Origin: Alteromonas stellipolaris
GTDB taxonomy: Bacteria > Pseudomonadota > Gammaproteobacteria > Enterobacterales > Alteromonadaceae
Direction: 5' to 3'
Length of the DNA stretch: 64,000 nucleotides
Assembly (NCBI RefSeq): GCF_001562115.1
Contig: NZ_CP013926.1
Coordinates: 248,001-312,000, forward strand
Below, piece by piece: positions 1 to 9,212 of the stretch. Position numbers and translations under genes: made by a program. Under the pieces are notes generated by a model. It saw only the letters and a program-made list of their open reading frames with translations, did not search any database and had not been told where the DNA came from. Position 1 is the first letter of the stretch, and each line of letters begins with the position of its first letter.

Positions 1-48
1 GTCTAAATTTTTATCGCTGTTTTCTATCACCAGCACGTTTTGCGGCAT
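1..48 (-). CDS. N-terminal fragment of a leftward gene, possibly a response-regulator-like protein
   Basis: Only sixteen codons lie inside the window, reading MPQNVLVIENSDKNLD from an ATG at 48-46. The stretch VLVIEN resembles the first beta strand and acidic pocket of CheY-like receiver domains (typically ILVVEDN), but sixteen residues cannot establish this. It begins 36 bases beyond the uvrD stop on the same strand, so it may be read with uvrD. The upstream ribosome-binding signal is weak. The identity is a guess and the gene is truncated by the window edge. Confidence 0.35.
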   Translation of the reverse strand, partial: MPQNVLVIENSDKNLD

Positions 49-84
49 ATTTCTCTACTTGGGTTCAGGCTTCTTGCCAGATGA

Positions 85-2256
85 CTATGCTTTTTCCAAT
101 TTAGCATAGGCGAGAACGAGCCATTTTGTACCGAATTCGTCAAAATTAACTTGTACCCTAGCGTGTTCACCACTGCCTTCGTAGTTTAATACTATTCCTT
201 CACCGAACTTGCGATGAGCCACTTTTTGGCCCAACTGAAAGCCGGTCTCTTCAAAAGAGGCATGTGATGTTGCTTGGCTGAATCGGTTATGTATCGGTCG
301 AGAAATAGTAGACTTGAGCCTTACTTCTTCAACACAGTCAGCAGGAATTTCACGAATAAAGCGAGATGCCGTGTGATACTTGTCTTGCCCGTACAAACGG
401 CGGCTTTCCGCGTAAGTAATATACAGCTTTTCCATGGCGCGGGTCATGCCCACGTAACACAGGCGGCGTTCTTCTTCCATTCTGCCAGGTTCATCATTGG
501 TCATTTGGCTTGGAAACATGCCTTCCTCAACACCGGCCATAAACACCATCGGGAATTCTAGCCCTTTTGCGGTGTGAATCGTCATCATCTGCACTGCATC
601 TTGGTCGGTACCTGCTTGGGTTTCACCCGCTTCTAACGAGGCGTGAGCAAGGAAGGCTGAAAGCGGCGTCATTTCCTCTGCTTCGTCAGGTACCGTAAAT
701 TGCTTACAAGCGGTAACCAATTCTTCCAAGTTTTCTAAGCGCGCTTGAGCCTTTTCGCCGCGTTCGGCTTGATACATGGCGTATAAGCCTGACTGCCTAA
801 TAGCCACATCGGCGTGTTTTTCTAATGGCTCGTCTACCGTAGCTTGTTCAAGCTCGGTAACTAACAGCACGAAACTTTGAAGGGCGTTAAGTGCACGGCC
901 TTTTAGCGCGTTTTCGTTAATGAGAAGTTGGCTAGCCTGCCACATAGAGCAATTATGTGCTCTGGCGGCTTCTCGTACTTGTGAGAGGGTTTTCTCACCC
1001 ATACCGCGAGTAGGTGTATTCACCACACGTTCAAAGGCGGCATCATCATGAGGGTGATTCATCATACGAAGGTAGCCAAGTGCATCTTTAATTTCTTGGC
1101 GTTCGAAGAATCGAAGGCCACCATAAATGCGGTAGGGTGTACCTTGGTGAAGTAAGGCCTCTTCTAATACCCGCGACTGGGCGTTATTGCGATACAAAAT
1201 CGCGGTGTCTTTTAGTGCATTGCCTTGGTTCAGCCAGTCTTTAATTTTCGACACAATAAAGCGGGCTTCGTCTAACTCATTAAACCCAGCATAAACAGAT
1301 ATGGGCTCGCCATCGTTGCCGTCTGTCCAAAGCTCTTTGCCTAATCGGCCTGTGTTGTTATCAATAACCGTATTGGCGGCTTTCAAGATGGTGCCGGTAG
1401 AACGGTAGTTTTGTTCTAATCGAATGGTTGTGGGGTTATTGAAGTCTTTTAAGAAGTGCTGAATATTATCAACATTCGCGCCACGCCAGCCGTAAATAGA
1501 TTGGTCGTCATCACCCACAATCATAATATTGTTTTGATTGCCGCTACATAACATGCGTAGCCACGCGTATTGAATGTTGTTGGTATCTTGGAATTCGTCC
1601 ACTAATACAGCGCGGAAGCGGCGCTGGTAGTTGGCGAGTACTTCGGGGTTTTTAGCCCAAAGTTCGTGAGCACGTAACAACAACTCGGCAAAATCCACAA
1701 GCCCTGAGCGGTCGCACGCGTCTTGATACGCGGCGTAAATTTCACGCATTTTTTGTTGGGTTTGATCGTTGTGGGTTTCAATATGTTGAGGACGTAGCCC
1801 TTCGTCTTTATTACCGTTGATGTACCACTGAATTTGACGGGGCACCCAGTGCTTTTCGTCTAAATTCATGGCTTTTAGAATACGTTTAATCAAACGGTAT
1901 TGGTCATCTGAATCAAGAATTTGGAAGTTTTCAGGCAAATTAGCTTCTGCATGGTGGGCGCGAAGCAGCCTGTGGGCTAATCCGTGGAAAGTACCAATCC
2001 ACATGCTATTAAGACCACGGCCCATCAACGATTCTATTCGGCCACGCATTTCTTTGGCGGCCTTGTTCGTAAAGGTTACGGCCAGAATGGAAAAGGGGGC
2101 AATATTTTCCACTTCCATTAACCATGCTATTCGATGTACTAACACCCGAGTTTTACCGCTTCCTGCGCCAGCTAAAATGAGGGCGTTAGAAAGAGGGGCT
2201 GCTACCGCTTCACGTTGTTTGTCGTTAAGCTCGTCAAGCAGTCGGGATACATCCAT
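85..2256 (-). CDS. uvrD: DNA helicase II (UvrD)
   Basis: Superfamily 1 3'-to-5' DNA helicase that removes UvrC and the excised oligonucleotide in nucleotide excision repair and unwinds DNA in methyl-directed mismatch repair. The 723-residue product matches the usual family length (about 720). The Walker A motif GAGSGKT is at residues 30-36, the Walker B/DEFQDTN motif near residue 220, GDDDQSIYGWRGA just after it, and the helicase motifs VMTIHTAKGLEFP-type and YVGMTRA are in the C-terminal half. The last 60 residues carry the Tudor-like segment with KFGEGIVLNYEG found in UvrD/PcrA. It is transcribed away from cysE, and a perfect LexA box lies 55 bp upstream of the start, indicating SOS induction. 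Confidence 0.97.
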   Translation of the reverse strand: MDVSRLLDELNDKQREAVAAPLSNALILAGAGSGKTRVLVHRIAWLMEVENIAPFSILAVTFTNKAAKEMRGRIESLMGRGLNSMWIGTFHGLAHRLLRAHHAEANLPENFQILDSDDQYRLIKRILKAMNLDEKHWVPRQIQWYINGNKDEGLRPQHIETHNDQTQQKMREIYAAYQDACDRSGLVDFAELLLRAHELWAKNPEVLANYQRRFRAVLVDEFQDTNNIQYAWLRMLCSGNQNNIMIVGDDDQSIYGWRGANVDNIQHFLKDFNNPTTIRLEQNYRSTGTILKAANTVIDNNTGRLGKELWTDGNDGEPISVYAGFNELDEARFIVSKIKDWLNQGNALKDTAILYRNNAQSRVLEEALLHQGTPYRIYGGLRFFERQEIKDALGYLRMMNHPHDDAAFERVVNTPTRGMGEKTLSQVREAARAHNCSMWQASQLLINENALKGRALNALQSFVLLVTELEQATVDEPLEKHADVAIRQSGLYAMYQAERGEKAQARLENLEELVTACKQFTVPDEAEEMTPLSAFLAHASLEAGETQAGTDQDAVQMMTIHTAKGLEFPMVFMAGVEEGMFPSQMTNDEPGRMEEERRLCYVGMTRAMEKLYITYAESRRLYGQDKYHTASRFIREIPADCVEEVRLKSTISRPIHNRFSQATSHASFEETGFQLGQKVAHRKFGEGIVLNYEGSGEHARVQVNFDEFGTKWLVLAYAKLEKA

Positions 2257-2310
2257 AATATGGTCAACCTAATTTGTCTAGTTTCAATGCTGCAACATTA
2301 TGCCAGCTGA

Positions 2311-2326
2311 CTGTGAATTTATACAG
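2311..2326. promoter_or_regulatory. LexA (SOS) box upstream of uvrD
   Basis: CTGTGAATTTATACAG matches the gammaproteobacterial LexA consensus CTGT-N8-ACAG exactly and has an A/T-rich spacer. It lies in the 325-bp divergent gap between uvrD and cysE, centred about 60 bp upstream of the uvrD start codon. That is where LexA acts at uvrD in Escherichia coli. The rest of the gap (2257-2581) shows no gene and no other motif I can name; it must also contain the cysE promoter. Confidence 0.8.
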
Positions 2327-2581
2327 GCCTGTTTAATGAAGCTTAGCGGCTAGGGGATAACTTTTACCCTGTTAAGCTGATATCGGCCGTATTCACGGGC
2401 GGGTTATCGATAAGTTGAACAATTTTCACGCTTGAAGCGTAGTCTGTAGGTGTTGTTTTTATGGTGGCTCATGTACACTTCGAGCCATTAAGCTGCCTAC
2501 TACAATCTAGGCTTTGTACCATCTTGTGCCTTTTACCCGCACTTAGCGGGGTTTGAACTTTACTTTTACAGGAACTGCCTC

Positions 2582-3400
2582 ATGCACGCACTCTCTCCAT
2601 CGACTGACTTTTGGTTATCGTTAAAAAAAGAAGCGCAAACTGTGGCAGAAAGCGAGCCGCTATTAGCGAGCTATGTTCATGCCTGTATTTCAGCCCATCA
2701 CAATTTTGAGTCGTCGTTAAGCTTTATACTATCAAGCAAAATGGCTGATGAAGTGATGCCTGCTATTGCCATTCGTGAAGTATTTGATGAGGCCTATTTG
2801 TTAGAGCCGTCGATTAGTGAGTCGGCAATGGCCGATATTAACGCGATTCGTGCTCGAGACGCGGCAGTAGATGACTTCTTAGTGCCATTACTGCACTTTA
2901 AAGGCTTTCATGCCGTGCAAGTTCACCGTATGGCGCACTACTTGTGGTTGCACGGTAGACATCAACTTGCCTTGTTCTTGCAAAGCCGTAACTCGGCTAC
3001 CTTCGGCGTAGATATTCACCCTGCCGCTAAGATAGGTAAAGGCGTGATGTTCGATCACGCCACCGGTATTGTAGTGGGTGAAACTGCGGTTATAGAAGAC
3101 AACGTGTCTATCTTGCAAAGCGTAACCCTGGGCGGAACCGGGAACGAGTCGGGCGATCGTCACCCTAAAATTCGCCAAGGCGTGTTAGTTGGCGCAGGTG
3201 CTAAAATTCTTGGCAATATCGAAATTGGCGAAGGGTCTAAAGTGGGCGCAGGTAGTGTTGTGCTAGACAATGTTCCACCTCACGTTACCGTAGTGGGTGT
3301 ACCTGCAAAAGTCGTTGGGCGGCCGGTATGCCAGCGCCCTTGCGATTCTATGCGCCAAAACGTGCTAGAAGACAACCAGCCTTATTCGCAAAAGCCTTAA
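2582..3400 (+). CDS. cysE: Serine O-acetyltransferase (CysE)
   Basis: Acetylates L-serine with acetyl-CoA to O-acetylserine, the first step of cysteine synthesis in the cytoplasm. The 272-residue protein has the alpha-helical N-terminal SATase domain (about residues 1-135) followed by a left-handed beta-helix of hexapeptide repeats (IHPAAKIGKGVMFDHATGIVVGE, then VSILQSVTLGGTGNE). The His of the DHATG segment matches the catalytic His of E. coli CysE. The C-terminal tail after KVVGRPV is where the family binds cysteine for feedback inhibition and docks CysK. The start is supported by AGGA nine bases upstream. It is convergent with the HAD phosphatase gene, with only 19 bp between stops. Confidence 0.96.
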   Translation: MHALSPSTDFWLSLKKEAQTVAESEPLLASYVHACISAHHNFESSLSFILSSKMADEVMPAIAIREVFDEAYLLEPSISESAMADINAIRARDAAVDDFLVPLLHFKGFHAVQVHRMAHYLWLHGRHQLALFLQSRNSATFGVDIHPAAKIGKGVMFDHATGIVVGETAVIEDNVSILQSVTLGGTGNESGDRHPKIRQGVLVGAGAKILGNIEIGEGSKVGAGSVVLDNVPPHVTVVGVPAKVVGRPVCQRPCDSMRQNVLEDNQPYSQKP

Positions 3401-3419
3401 GCGCTATTTACTGCTTTTC

Positions 3420-4142
3420 TTATAAGAAGTAAGCTAACTCGTCTAACGAATCTAGTGTCACGTGAGGGAGTACAGATGCTCTCTCACGGGGTAAATGCAT
3501 TTCTCGATTGCATGCAAACCACGCTGACTGAAACCCTGCATTTATCGCCCCATACACATCTTTAATGATGTTATCGCCCACGTGCAGTATATGTTTGGGC
3601 GCTTCCCCTATAAAGCTTGCTGCTTCATCAAACATAGCCCGTGAAGGTTTCATAGGGCGGCTAGTGCTAGCATGTAAAATGGTATCAAAATAAGGCGTTA
3701 TACCTATTTGGTCGGCATTTACATTGCCGTTAGTTATACCCACTAGTGTCATATTTTCACTTAAAATCGATAAGGTTTTATGCACATCATCAGCCAACTC
3801 AAACTCGCTTCTGGCATGGTAAAAACAGTCGAAACATGCTTGCACAGCAGCCTCTAATGTGTGGCTATCTTGGGTTGGAATATCGTGTATCAATGCCGCA
3901 TTTAACACCGCTAGGCGAAGCTTTCCCATATCAGACGAATAAGCAGGATTGGCTGCAAGCGCGTCGCGCTTTAGTTGCTGCCAGTGAGAGGGGGGTAAGT
4001 CAGCCGCTTTAGGGTGATGCTGCTTTAAATGCGCATTTAAGGCCGCTTCTGCTTGGCGAATAATAGGTTCGTTATTATATAAGGTGTCATCAAGATCGAA
4101 GGTCATTGCCTTCACGGAATTAATGGCTCTGAAGAACTGCAT
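3420..4142 (-). CDS. HAD-family hydrolase, YigB-like phosphatase
   Basis: Haloacid dehalogenase superfamily protein of 240 residues. Motif I is FDLDDTLYNN (residues about 15-24, nucleophile Asp and acid/base Asp), motif II is VGITNGN, and motif III/IV is the Lys of RPMKPSRAMF plus HVGDNIIKDVYGAINAG. E. coli YigB, which also lies next to xerC and dephosphorylates FMN and other small phosphates, is the closest well-known family member. Assignment to YigB is by motif and location only. It lies 30 bp downstream of xerC on the same strand and is likely the last gene of the dapF-DUF484-xerC operon, an order conserved in many gammaproteobacteria. Confidence 0.85.
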   Translation of the reverse strand: MQFFRAINSVKAMTFDLDDTLYNNEPIIRQAEAALNAHLKQHHPKAADLPPSHWQQLKRDALAANPAYSSDMGKLRLAVLNAALIHDIPTQDSHTLEAAVQACFDCFYHARSEFELADDVHKTLSILSENMTLVGITNGNVNADQIGITPYFDTILHASTSRPMKPSRAMFDEAASFIGEAPKHILHVGDNIIKDVYGAINAGFQSAWFACNREMHLPRERASVLPHVTLDSLDELAYFL

Positions 4143-4172
4143 AATAGTTAAAGGCCTATTTTCAATAGAGGA

Positions 4173-5096
4173 TTATTTTTTGTGTGCTCTAGGGTGCGCG
4201 GCATCGTAAACTTTGGCTAAATGCTGAAAATCTAAATGGGTATACACTTGCGTGGTAGATAGATTGGCATGGCCTAATAATTCTTGTACCGCCCGTAAAT
4301 CACCGCTCGACTCTAATACGTGCGTGGCGAAAGAATGGCGCAGTTTATGGGGGCTAACTTTCTGACTAAGGCTTTGCAATTCAGCCATTTGATTAAGTCG
4401 ATTTGCCACTTGGCGATTTGAAATGCGGGTTTTACGCTTGCTAACAAAAATAGCGGGCTCGTAGGGTGAAGCATAAGCGGGACGCACTTTAAGCCAAGCA
4501 TGTAGCGCCTTTTGCGCTTGTCGGCCTAGGGGCAAAATACGCTGTTTACTGCCCTTACCCGTCACTTTAATGGTGCCGTCTTTCGGGTAGTCACTTAAGT
4601 TCAAACCCGTTAGTTCGCTTAATCGAAGTCCGCAGCCATAGAGCAATTCAAACATGGCAACATCGCGGCAAATAATGCCTTCATCCGTATCGCCGCTGGC
4701 GCCTTGCTCATTTGACAACAACTGCTGCATTTCATCAACGCTAAGCTGTTTAGGTAATGGTTTGCCTTGCTTGGGCGCTTGAATACCTTCCACTGGGTTG
4801 CTAAAAAGCTGTTCGTTATCAATAAGGTATTGGCAAAAGGTACGCAAGGCAGACAGGCGCAATGCAATACTACGAGGTTTATGCCCGTCCATTTTTGCTG
4901 CGGCCATTACACGTTTTACATCAGAGGGCGTAATTCCTGACCATCCATAAAGCCCTAGAGTAATGGCAATACTGGTGAGTTGTCTGCGGTAGTTGCTAAT
5001 GGTTAAGGGGGATAACCCTCGTTCAACTTGTAGGTGAAGCAGGAATTTTTCAAGCCACAGATGGCAGGGTTCGCTAAGCATAGTTTCCGTTGTCAC
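4173..5096 (-). CDS. xerC: Site-specific tyrosine recombinase XerC
   Basis: Tyrosine recombinase that acts with XerD at the dif site to resolve chromosome dimers. The 307-residue protein has the N-terminal core-binding domain (LEKFLLHLQVERGLSPLTI) and a C-terminal catalytic domain with all expected residues: Arg in YGCGLRLSELTGL, Lys in GKGSKQR, HKLRHSFATH, His in LGHANLSTTQ and the nucleophile Tyr in VYTHLD. It lies 5 bp downstream of the DUF484 gene and 30 bp upstream of the YigB-like gene, the classic dapF-DUF484-xerC-yigB arrangement. This context separates it from XerD and phage integrases. Confidence 0.95.
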   Translation of the reverse strand: MTTETMLSEPCHLWLEKFLLHLQVERGLSPLTISNYRRQLTSIAITLGLYGWSGITPSDVKRVMAAAKMDGHKPRSIALRLSALRTFCQYLIDNEQLFSNPVEGIQAPKQGKPLPKQLSVDEMQQLLSNEQGASGDTDEGIICRDVAMFELLYGCGLRLSELTGLNLSDYPKDGTIKVTGKGSKQRILPLGRQAQKALHAWLKVRPAYASPYEPAIFVSKRKTRISNRQVANRLNQMAELQSLSQKVSPHKLRHSFATHVLESSGDLRAVQELLGHANLSTTQVYTHLDFQHLAKVYDAAHPRAHKK

Positions 5097-5101
5097 GAAA
5101 A

Positions 5102-5797
5102 CTAGTACCCCATCATCTCGGGCAATATAATATTAAGCACTTGCTGCAACTGTTGTAGCAACAAGGTATCCATATCAGGGGTGAAATGGCTTGCGTCACT
5201 ACTGCTAATGCCCAAAATACCGATATCTTGGTTGTCGCCTAATAGCATTAGTGCAACAGATTCTGCGCTGCTATCACTAAATAATAACTGACGTTCGTGC
5301 TGCGATAATCGTCCAAAAAAGAAGTTCGACGTTTTAAAACGTTTTTCGGTAAATAGCCTGCGTTGTAATTCAGGTATGGCGTGGGGGCCTTTGAAGCTTT
5401 TTATCACCGCAGAAGATAACTGCAAGCGTTCTTGCAACACGTCTTCAAGGGTGAACTGAACTTCTGCCACACTTTCGCAACGCAGTAGTTGTACGTTTAG
5501 GTCGGTGTACACGCGGTAAATTTTTTCGTTTTGCTTGGCAATACTCACCAGTTGGGTAAGCTTATAATTCAACTGGCGAACTTTTTTGCGCAATTGCTCA
5601 CTTTGAATTTCAACCAGCGAGACGCTGCCTTTATGCGAATGAGGAATTTTGAGTTTTTCGAGTAGTTCGGGATGTTGAGCAAAAAAATCAGGGTTTTCTA
5701 ACAAAAAAGCGCGAACCTGCTCTGAGGAAACATCGCTGTCGCCTGAAAACACTTCTACTACCGACGATGCGCTAGCTTGTCCTGATAATTCACTCAT
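5102..5797 (-). CDS. DUF484 family protein (YigA-like), GAF-like fold
   Basis: A 231-residue cytoplasmic protein of the DUF484 family, almost always found between dapF and xerC in gammaproteobacteria. The N-terminal part carries the family hallmark [22 protein letters not shown] (quoted in parts: [17 protein letters not shown]), followed by a coiled-coil-like stretch ([18 protein letters not shown]). The C-terminal half is predicted from family knowledge to adopt a GAF-like fold. No catalytic motif is visible and the biochemical role is unknown. The start codon overlaps the dapF stop (ATGA), which argues for translational coupling. Confidence 0.85.
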   Translation of the reverse strand: MSELSGQASASSVVEVFSGDSDVSSEQVRAFLLENPDFFAQHPELLEKLKIPHSHKGSVSLVEIQSEQLRKKVRQLNYKLTQLVSIAKQNEKIYRVYTDLNVQLLRCESVAEVQFTLEDVLQERLQLSSAVIKSFKGPHAIPELQRRLFTEKRFKTSNFFFGRLSQHERQLLFSDSSAESVALMLLGDNQDIGILGISSSDASHFTPDMDTLLLQQLQQVLNIILPEMMGY

Positions 5798-6624
5798 AAA
5801 TTTATATGTCCGTCGTACACATGGTCGGCGGGCCCTGTCATTTTTAATACATTATCTGGGCCTGGCCAACGGATCCGTAAACTGCCTCCGGGCAAATCTA
5901 CCCGAACATCTTTGCTTAATTTACCTTGAATCTGACCGATTGCAACTGCTGCGCATGCACCGCTGCCACATGCCAAGGTTTCACCCGAGCCACGTTCAAA
6001 TACGCGCAATCGAATGTGCGATTCATTAATAATTTGCATAAAGCCCACATTCACGCCTTCTGGAAAGCGTTCATTGCGTTCTACGAGTGGACCTATTTCT
6101 TTAACGGGAGCGGTATCTACATCTTCCACTTCCATGACGCAATGCGGGTTACCCATAGATACGGCACCGTAAAACAAGGTTTTATCGTTTACCCGTAATA
6201 TATAGGTGTTTTCTTGCTTGTTCGCTTTAAGTGGAATTTTAGCCGGTTCGAATTCGGGCTTGCCCATATTCACGGTAACTTGGCCGTCTTTTTCCAAGTA
6301 CAACACCATTTTTCCGGCTTTGGTGCTCACCACTATTTTATTGCGGTTAATTAAGCCTTTTTGCTTTACGAAACGCGCAAAGCAGCGCGCACCGTTACCA
6401 CACTGTTCTACTTCCGAGCCATCAGCGTTAAAAATGCGATAGTGAAAATCTTGTTCAGGATCGTAAGGCGGTTCAACCATAAGCAATTGATCGAAACCTA
6501 TACCGAAGTTTCGATTTGCTAACTGCTGTATTTTGTCTTTCGAGAAAAAGACGTTCTGGGTGACATTATCAATCACCATGAAGTCGTTCCCCAGACCGTG
6601 CATTTTTGAAAACTGAACCTGCAT
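5794..6624 (-). CDS. dapF: Diaminopimelate epimerase (DapF)
   Basis: Converts LL-diaminopimelate to meso-diaminopimelate, for lysine synthesis and peptidoglycan cross-linking. The 276-residue length is standard. It starts with the signature [15 protein letters not shown]. The two catalytic cysteines, which act as a thiol/thiolate pair without cofactor, are in [13 protein letters not shown] and [14 protein letters not shown]. It lies 35 bp downstream of lysA, so the two last steps of lysine synthesis are adjacent. It overlaps the DUF484 gene by 4 bp. Confidence 0.97.
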   Translation of the reverse strand: MQVQFSKMHGLGNDFMVIDNVTQNVFFSKDKIQQLANRNFGIGFDQLLMVEPPYDPEQDFHYRIFNADGSEVEQCGNGARCFARFVKQKGLINRNKIVVSTKAGKMVLYLEKDGQVTVNMGKPEFEPAKIPLKANKQENTYILRVNDKTLFYGAVSMGNPHCVMEVEDVDTAPVKEIGPLVERNERFPEGVNVGFMQIINESHIRLRVFERGSGETLACGSGACAAVAIGQIQGKLSKDVRVDLPGGSLRIRWPGPDNVLKMTGPADHVYDGHINL

Positions 6625-6659
6625 TAACCGCGCATCTTTATTATGAGTTTAACCCTAGT

Positions 6660-7910
6660 TTACGTAAGTTTGTGCTCACCTTTCCAGAGATCTTTTAGAA
6701 TTTCTCTTTCACGCACCACAATTGTGGCATCACCATCTACCATAATCTCTGCTGGACGGCAGCGGCTATTGTAGTTCGATGCCATGGCAAAGCCATACGC
6801 ACCGGCACTTCGCACTGCCAACAGGTCGGTTGGTTCAATAGCAAGTTCACGGTCTTTACCGATGAAATCACCGGTTTCACATACCGGGCCTACAACATCA
6901 TAATTGCGTGCTGTGGCAGTACTTTCTTGTTTTACTGGAATGATATTTTGCCATGCAGAGTAAAGTGCAGGTCGAAGCAGGTCATTCATAGCGGCATCAA
7001 CAATAGCGAAGCTTTTCTCTTCACCTTCTTTAATAAACTCAACCTCAGTAACCAAAATACCTGCGTTTGCGGCAATGGCTCGACCGGGCTCTAAAATGAG
7101 CTTAAGGTTCTCACGACCCACCATTTTTTCTGCCATGGCCGCAGCGTAAGCTTTCGGATGCGGTGGTTCTTCATCGTTATAAGTCACGCCTAAACCACCA
7201 CCAACATCTAAATGATCAATGGTAATACCGCGCTCTGCTAATTCATCAATAAGCAGCAATAGACGCTCTAGTGCATCAACAAAAGGCCCAATTTCAGTCA
7301 ATTGCGAACCAATGTGGCAGTCCATACCCACTACGTTCAAGTAAGGAAGTGATGCGGCAAGTTCATAGGTTTGCAGTGCACGTTCACGGGCAATACCAAA
7401 CTTATTTGCTTTCAATCCTGTTGAAATGTAGGGATGCGTTTTTGCATCTACATCTGGGTTTATGCGAAGTGAAATGGGCGCTTTTTTGCCGAGCGATTCG
7501 GCTACCGCGTTAATACGATGCAATTCAGGCTCAGATTCTACGTTAAAGCACATAATGCCTTGTTCTAACGCGTAACGAATTTCGTCTGCTTTTTTACCTA
7601 CACCCGAAAAGACCACTTTGCTGGCATCACCACCGGCTTCAATAACTCGGGCAAGTTCACCACCAGAAACAATGTCAAAACCAGAGCCAATTTTGGCTAA
7701 TGTACTGAGTACACCTAGGTTTGAATTGGCTTTTACTGCATAACAAATAAGGTGAGGGTGCTCACCAATTGCATCATTAAAGGCATGCCAATGACGTTCT
7801 AACGTTGCCCGTGAGTAGACATAAACAGGGGTTTGGTACTGTGCAGCAATATCTGCAACGGCAACATCTTCAGCGAAAAGCTGGCCGTTTTTATAAGCGA
7901 AAAAATCCAC
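6660..7910 (-). CDS. lysA: Diaminopimelate decarboxylase (LysA), GTG start
   Basis: PLP-dependent fold-type III decarboxylase turning meso-diaminopimelate into L-lysine. The 416-residue protein shows the PLP lysine in CYAVKANSN, the phosphate-binding GGGLGV region, SLRINPDVD, CHIGSQL and the CETGDF segment that supplies a residue of the neighbouring active site in the dimer. The start is GTG at 7910-7908, supported by AGGAGA nine bases upstream. It overlaps the lptM stop by one base (TAGTG), suggesting coupling. The lptM-lysA-dapF order is typical of Gammaproteobacteria. Confidence 0.96.
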   Translation of the reverse strand: MDFFAYKNGQLFAEDVAVADIAAQYQTPVYVYSRATLERHWHAFNDAIGEHPHLICYAVKANSNLGVLSTLAKIGSGFDIVSGGELARVIEAGGDASKVVFSGVGKKADEIRYALEQGIMCFNVESEPELHRINAVAESLGKKAPISLRINPDVDAKTHPYISTGLKANKFGIARERALQTYELAASLPYLNVVGMDCHIGSQLTEIGPFVDALERLLLLIDELAERGITIDHLDVGGGLGVTYNDEEPPHPKAYAAAMAEKMVGRENLKLILEPGRAIAANAGILVTEVEFIKEGEEKSFAIVDAAMNDLLRPALYSAWQNIIPVKQESTATARNYDVVGPVCETGDFIGKDRELAIEPTDLLAVRSAGAYGFAMASNYNSRCRPAEIMVDGDATIVVREREILKDLWKGEHKLT

Positions 7911-8092
7911 TAGTGAGATTCTCCTGGTGTGGAGGCGGGTTGGCTTTGCGTGTTTGGTGAAGACGCTGTTTCGTCTGGCTTTTCAGTAGGCGTCGTTTGT
8001 TCTGGCGCTTGTGGAATATACAGCGCCCCTTTATAGCCACAACCACTGAGTAGAATGGCTGCGAATGTAACTAAAACCCACTTCTTAAGCAC
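7910..8092 (-). CDS. lptM: LPS-assembly lipoprotein LptM (YifL family)
   Basis: Short outer-membrane lipoprotein that in E. coli binds the LptDE translocon and promotes its oxidative maturation. The sequence has a signal peptide ending in a lipobox (AAILLSGC), then the family hallmark GCGYKGALYIPQ (compare GCGLKGPLYFPP in E. coli), then a Pro/Thr/Ser/Glu-rich tail. I chose the GTG at 8092-8090 (60 residues): it gives a normal signal peptide (VLKKWVLVTFAAILLSGC) and has GGGA six bases upstream. An in-frame ATG at 8131 would add 13 residues but has no ribosome-binding site. The position directly before lysA is conserved. Confidence 0.8.
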   Translation of the reverse strand: MLKKWVLVTFAAILLSGCGYKGALYIPQAPEQTTPTEKPDETASSPNTQSQPASTPGESH

Positions 8093-8143
8093 GAAAAATC
8101 CCGCGAATACGACAATAAATGCCGTTATCATCGCATTGCGTGA

Positions 8144-9211
8144 TTAAAATGCAAGAGACAATAAGCGTTCTTGTGTTTTATCGCCGTAACGAACCTCTTT
8201 CCACAGTGAGTTACATAGGCTCTGGGTATCTTGCAAGTCACCTTTTTTCAGCCAATCAATTAATACATCAGGGTTGTCTGGGAACTGAATGGCCTCTATA
8301 TCTACTGCTTCTAGCCACTCTTCAACAATGTCCGTATCCAGTTGAAATAGGGTGTGGCACAGGTCGAGCTTATTAAGTGTTAATACATTCGACAGCTGCT
8401 CAAATTGCCCATGAAGGGGTTTAATAAGTAGCTTCTTACCTAATTGTAGGGCTTCGCTAGAAAGTTCAAAACCACCGTTCGCAATAACGCCGTTACAATG
8501 CTGTAGTGCTCGCTGGAAATGTTGTTTCGACGTCGGGTTCCACTGAATGTGACCAGTGTCCTTAATTTCGCTAATATCTGGGTGGAAACACTGAAATTGT
8601 TGGTCGCTCAAAGGCTCTAGCATTTGCTGAACGTCGCTTACATCTTCAAATGGTAAGTAAACCAATACATGGCCCTTACCCGGCACTGATAAAGGTTTGT
8701 CTGCCACAAAAGGCGGAATAATTGGTTGATTAAAGTGAAACCAATGTACGCCTAACTGAAGGTCGGTGGGGGCGAACTTTTTCATTAGCAGCCTATCAAT
8801 GATGGTGTCGCCAGATTTTGGCACATCATAAGAAAATGCGGCTTGGTGGCTAATTGAAATTGACGGAATATGCTGTCGCTTTGCTGCCCATGCTGTGACA
8901 GGCTCGAAGTCGTTAACGAGAAGATCGTATCCGCTTGCATCAAAACGTTTCACGTCTTTTAGAAATTGACTGATGTTGGCTTCTTTAATAGTTTGCCAAC
9001 GGTCTACGCGGCCACTTTTAGTAATAAAGCTTAAGCCTGTGAAGGTGCGATAGTCGCCAAATACATCCATATCGAAATATTTATCTGGTTCACGACCTGT
9101 GAAAACAAAATCTACTTCAACATCTGAACGCTTAGCTAGCGCTGCTGCCATAATTCGTGCACGAGCAATGTGCCCGTTTCCGGTGCCTTGCACGCCATAC
9201 AATAATTTCAT
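8144..9211 (-). CDS. MJ1255/VC2487-type glycosyltransferase-like protein
   Basis: A 355-residue protein starting MKLLYGVQGTGNGHIARA. The GNGH motif near the N terminus is typical of GT-B nucleotide-sugar transferases of the MurG/MGDG-synthase kind, and the overall pattern fits the MJ1255/VC2487 conserved family. The second domain includes GVIANGGFELSSEALQLGK, the usual donor-binding element near the C terminus. The acceptor and sugar are unknown. It is read with the PAP2 phosphatase gene just upstream (1-bp gap), suggesting a shared lipid- or polyprenyl-linked pathway, which is inference. Confidence 0.75.
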   Translation of the reverse strand: MKLLYGVQGTGNGHIARARIMAAALAKRSDVEVDFVFTGREPDKYFDMDVFGDYRTFTGLSFITKSGRVDRWQTIKEANISQFLKDVKRFDASGYDLLVNDFEPVTAWAAKRQHIPSISISHQAAFSYDVPKSGDTIIDRLLMKKFAPTDLQLGVHWFHFNQPIIPPFVADKPLSVPGKGHVLVYLPFEDVSDVQQMLEPLSDQQFQCFHPDISEIKDTGHIQWNPTSKQHFQRALQHCNGVIANGGFELSSEALQLGKKLLIKPLHGQFEQLSNVLTLNKLDLCHTLFQLDTDIVEEWLEAVDIEAIQFPDNPDVLIDWLKKGDLQDTQSLCNSLWKEVRYGDKTQERLLSLAF

Positions 9212-9212
9212 G

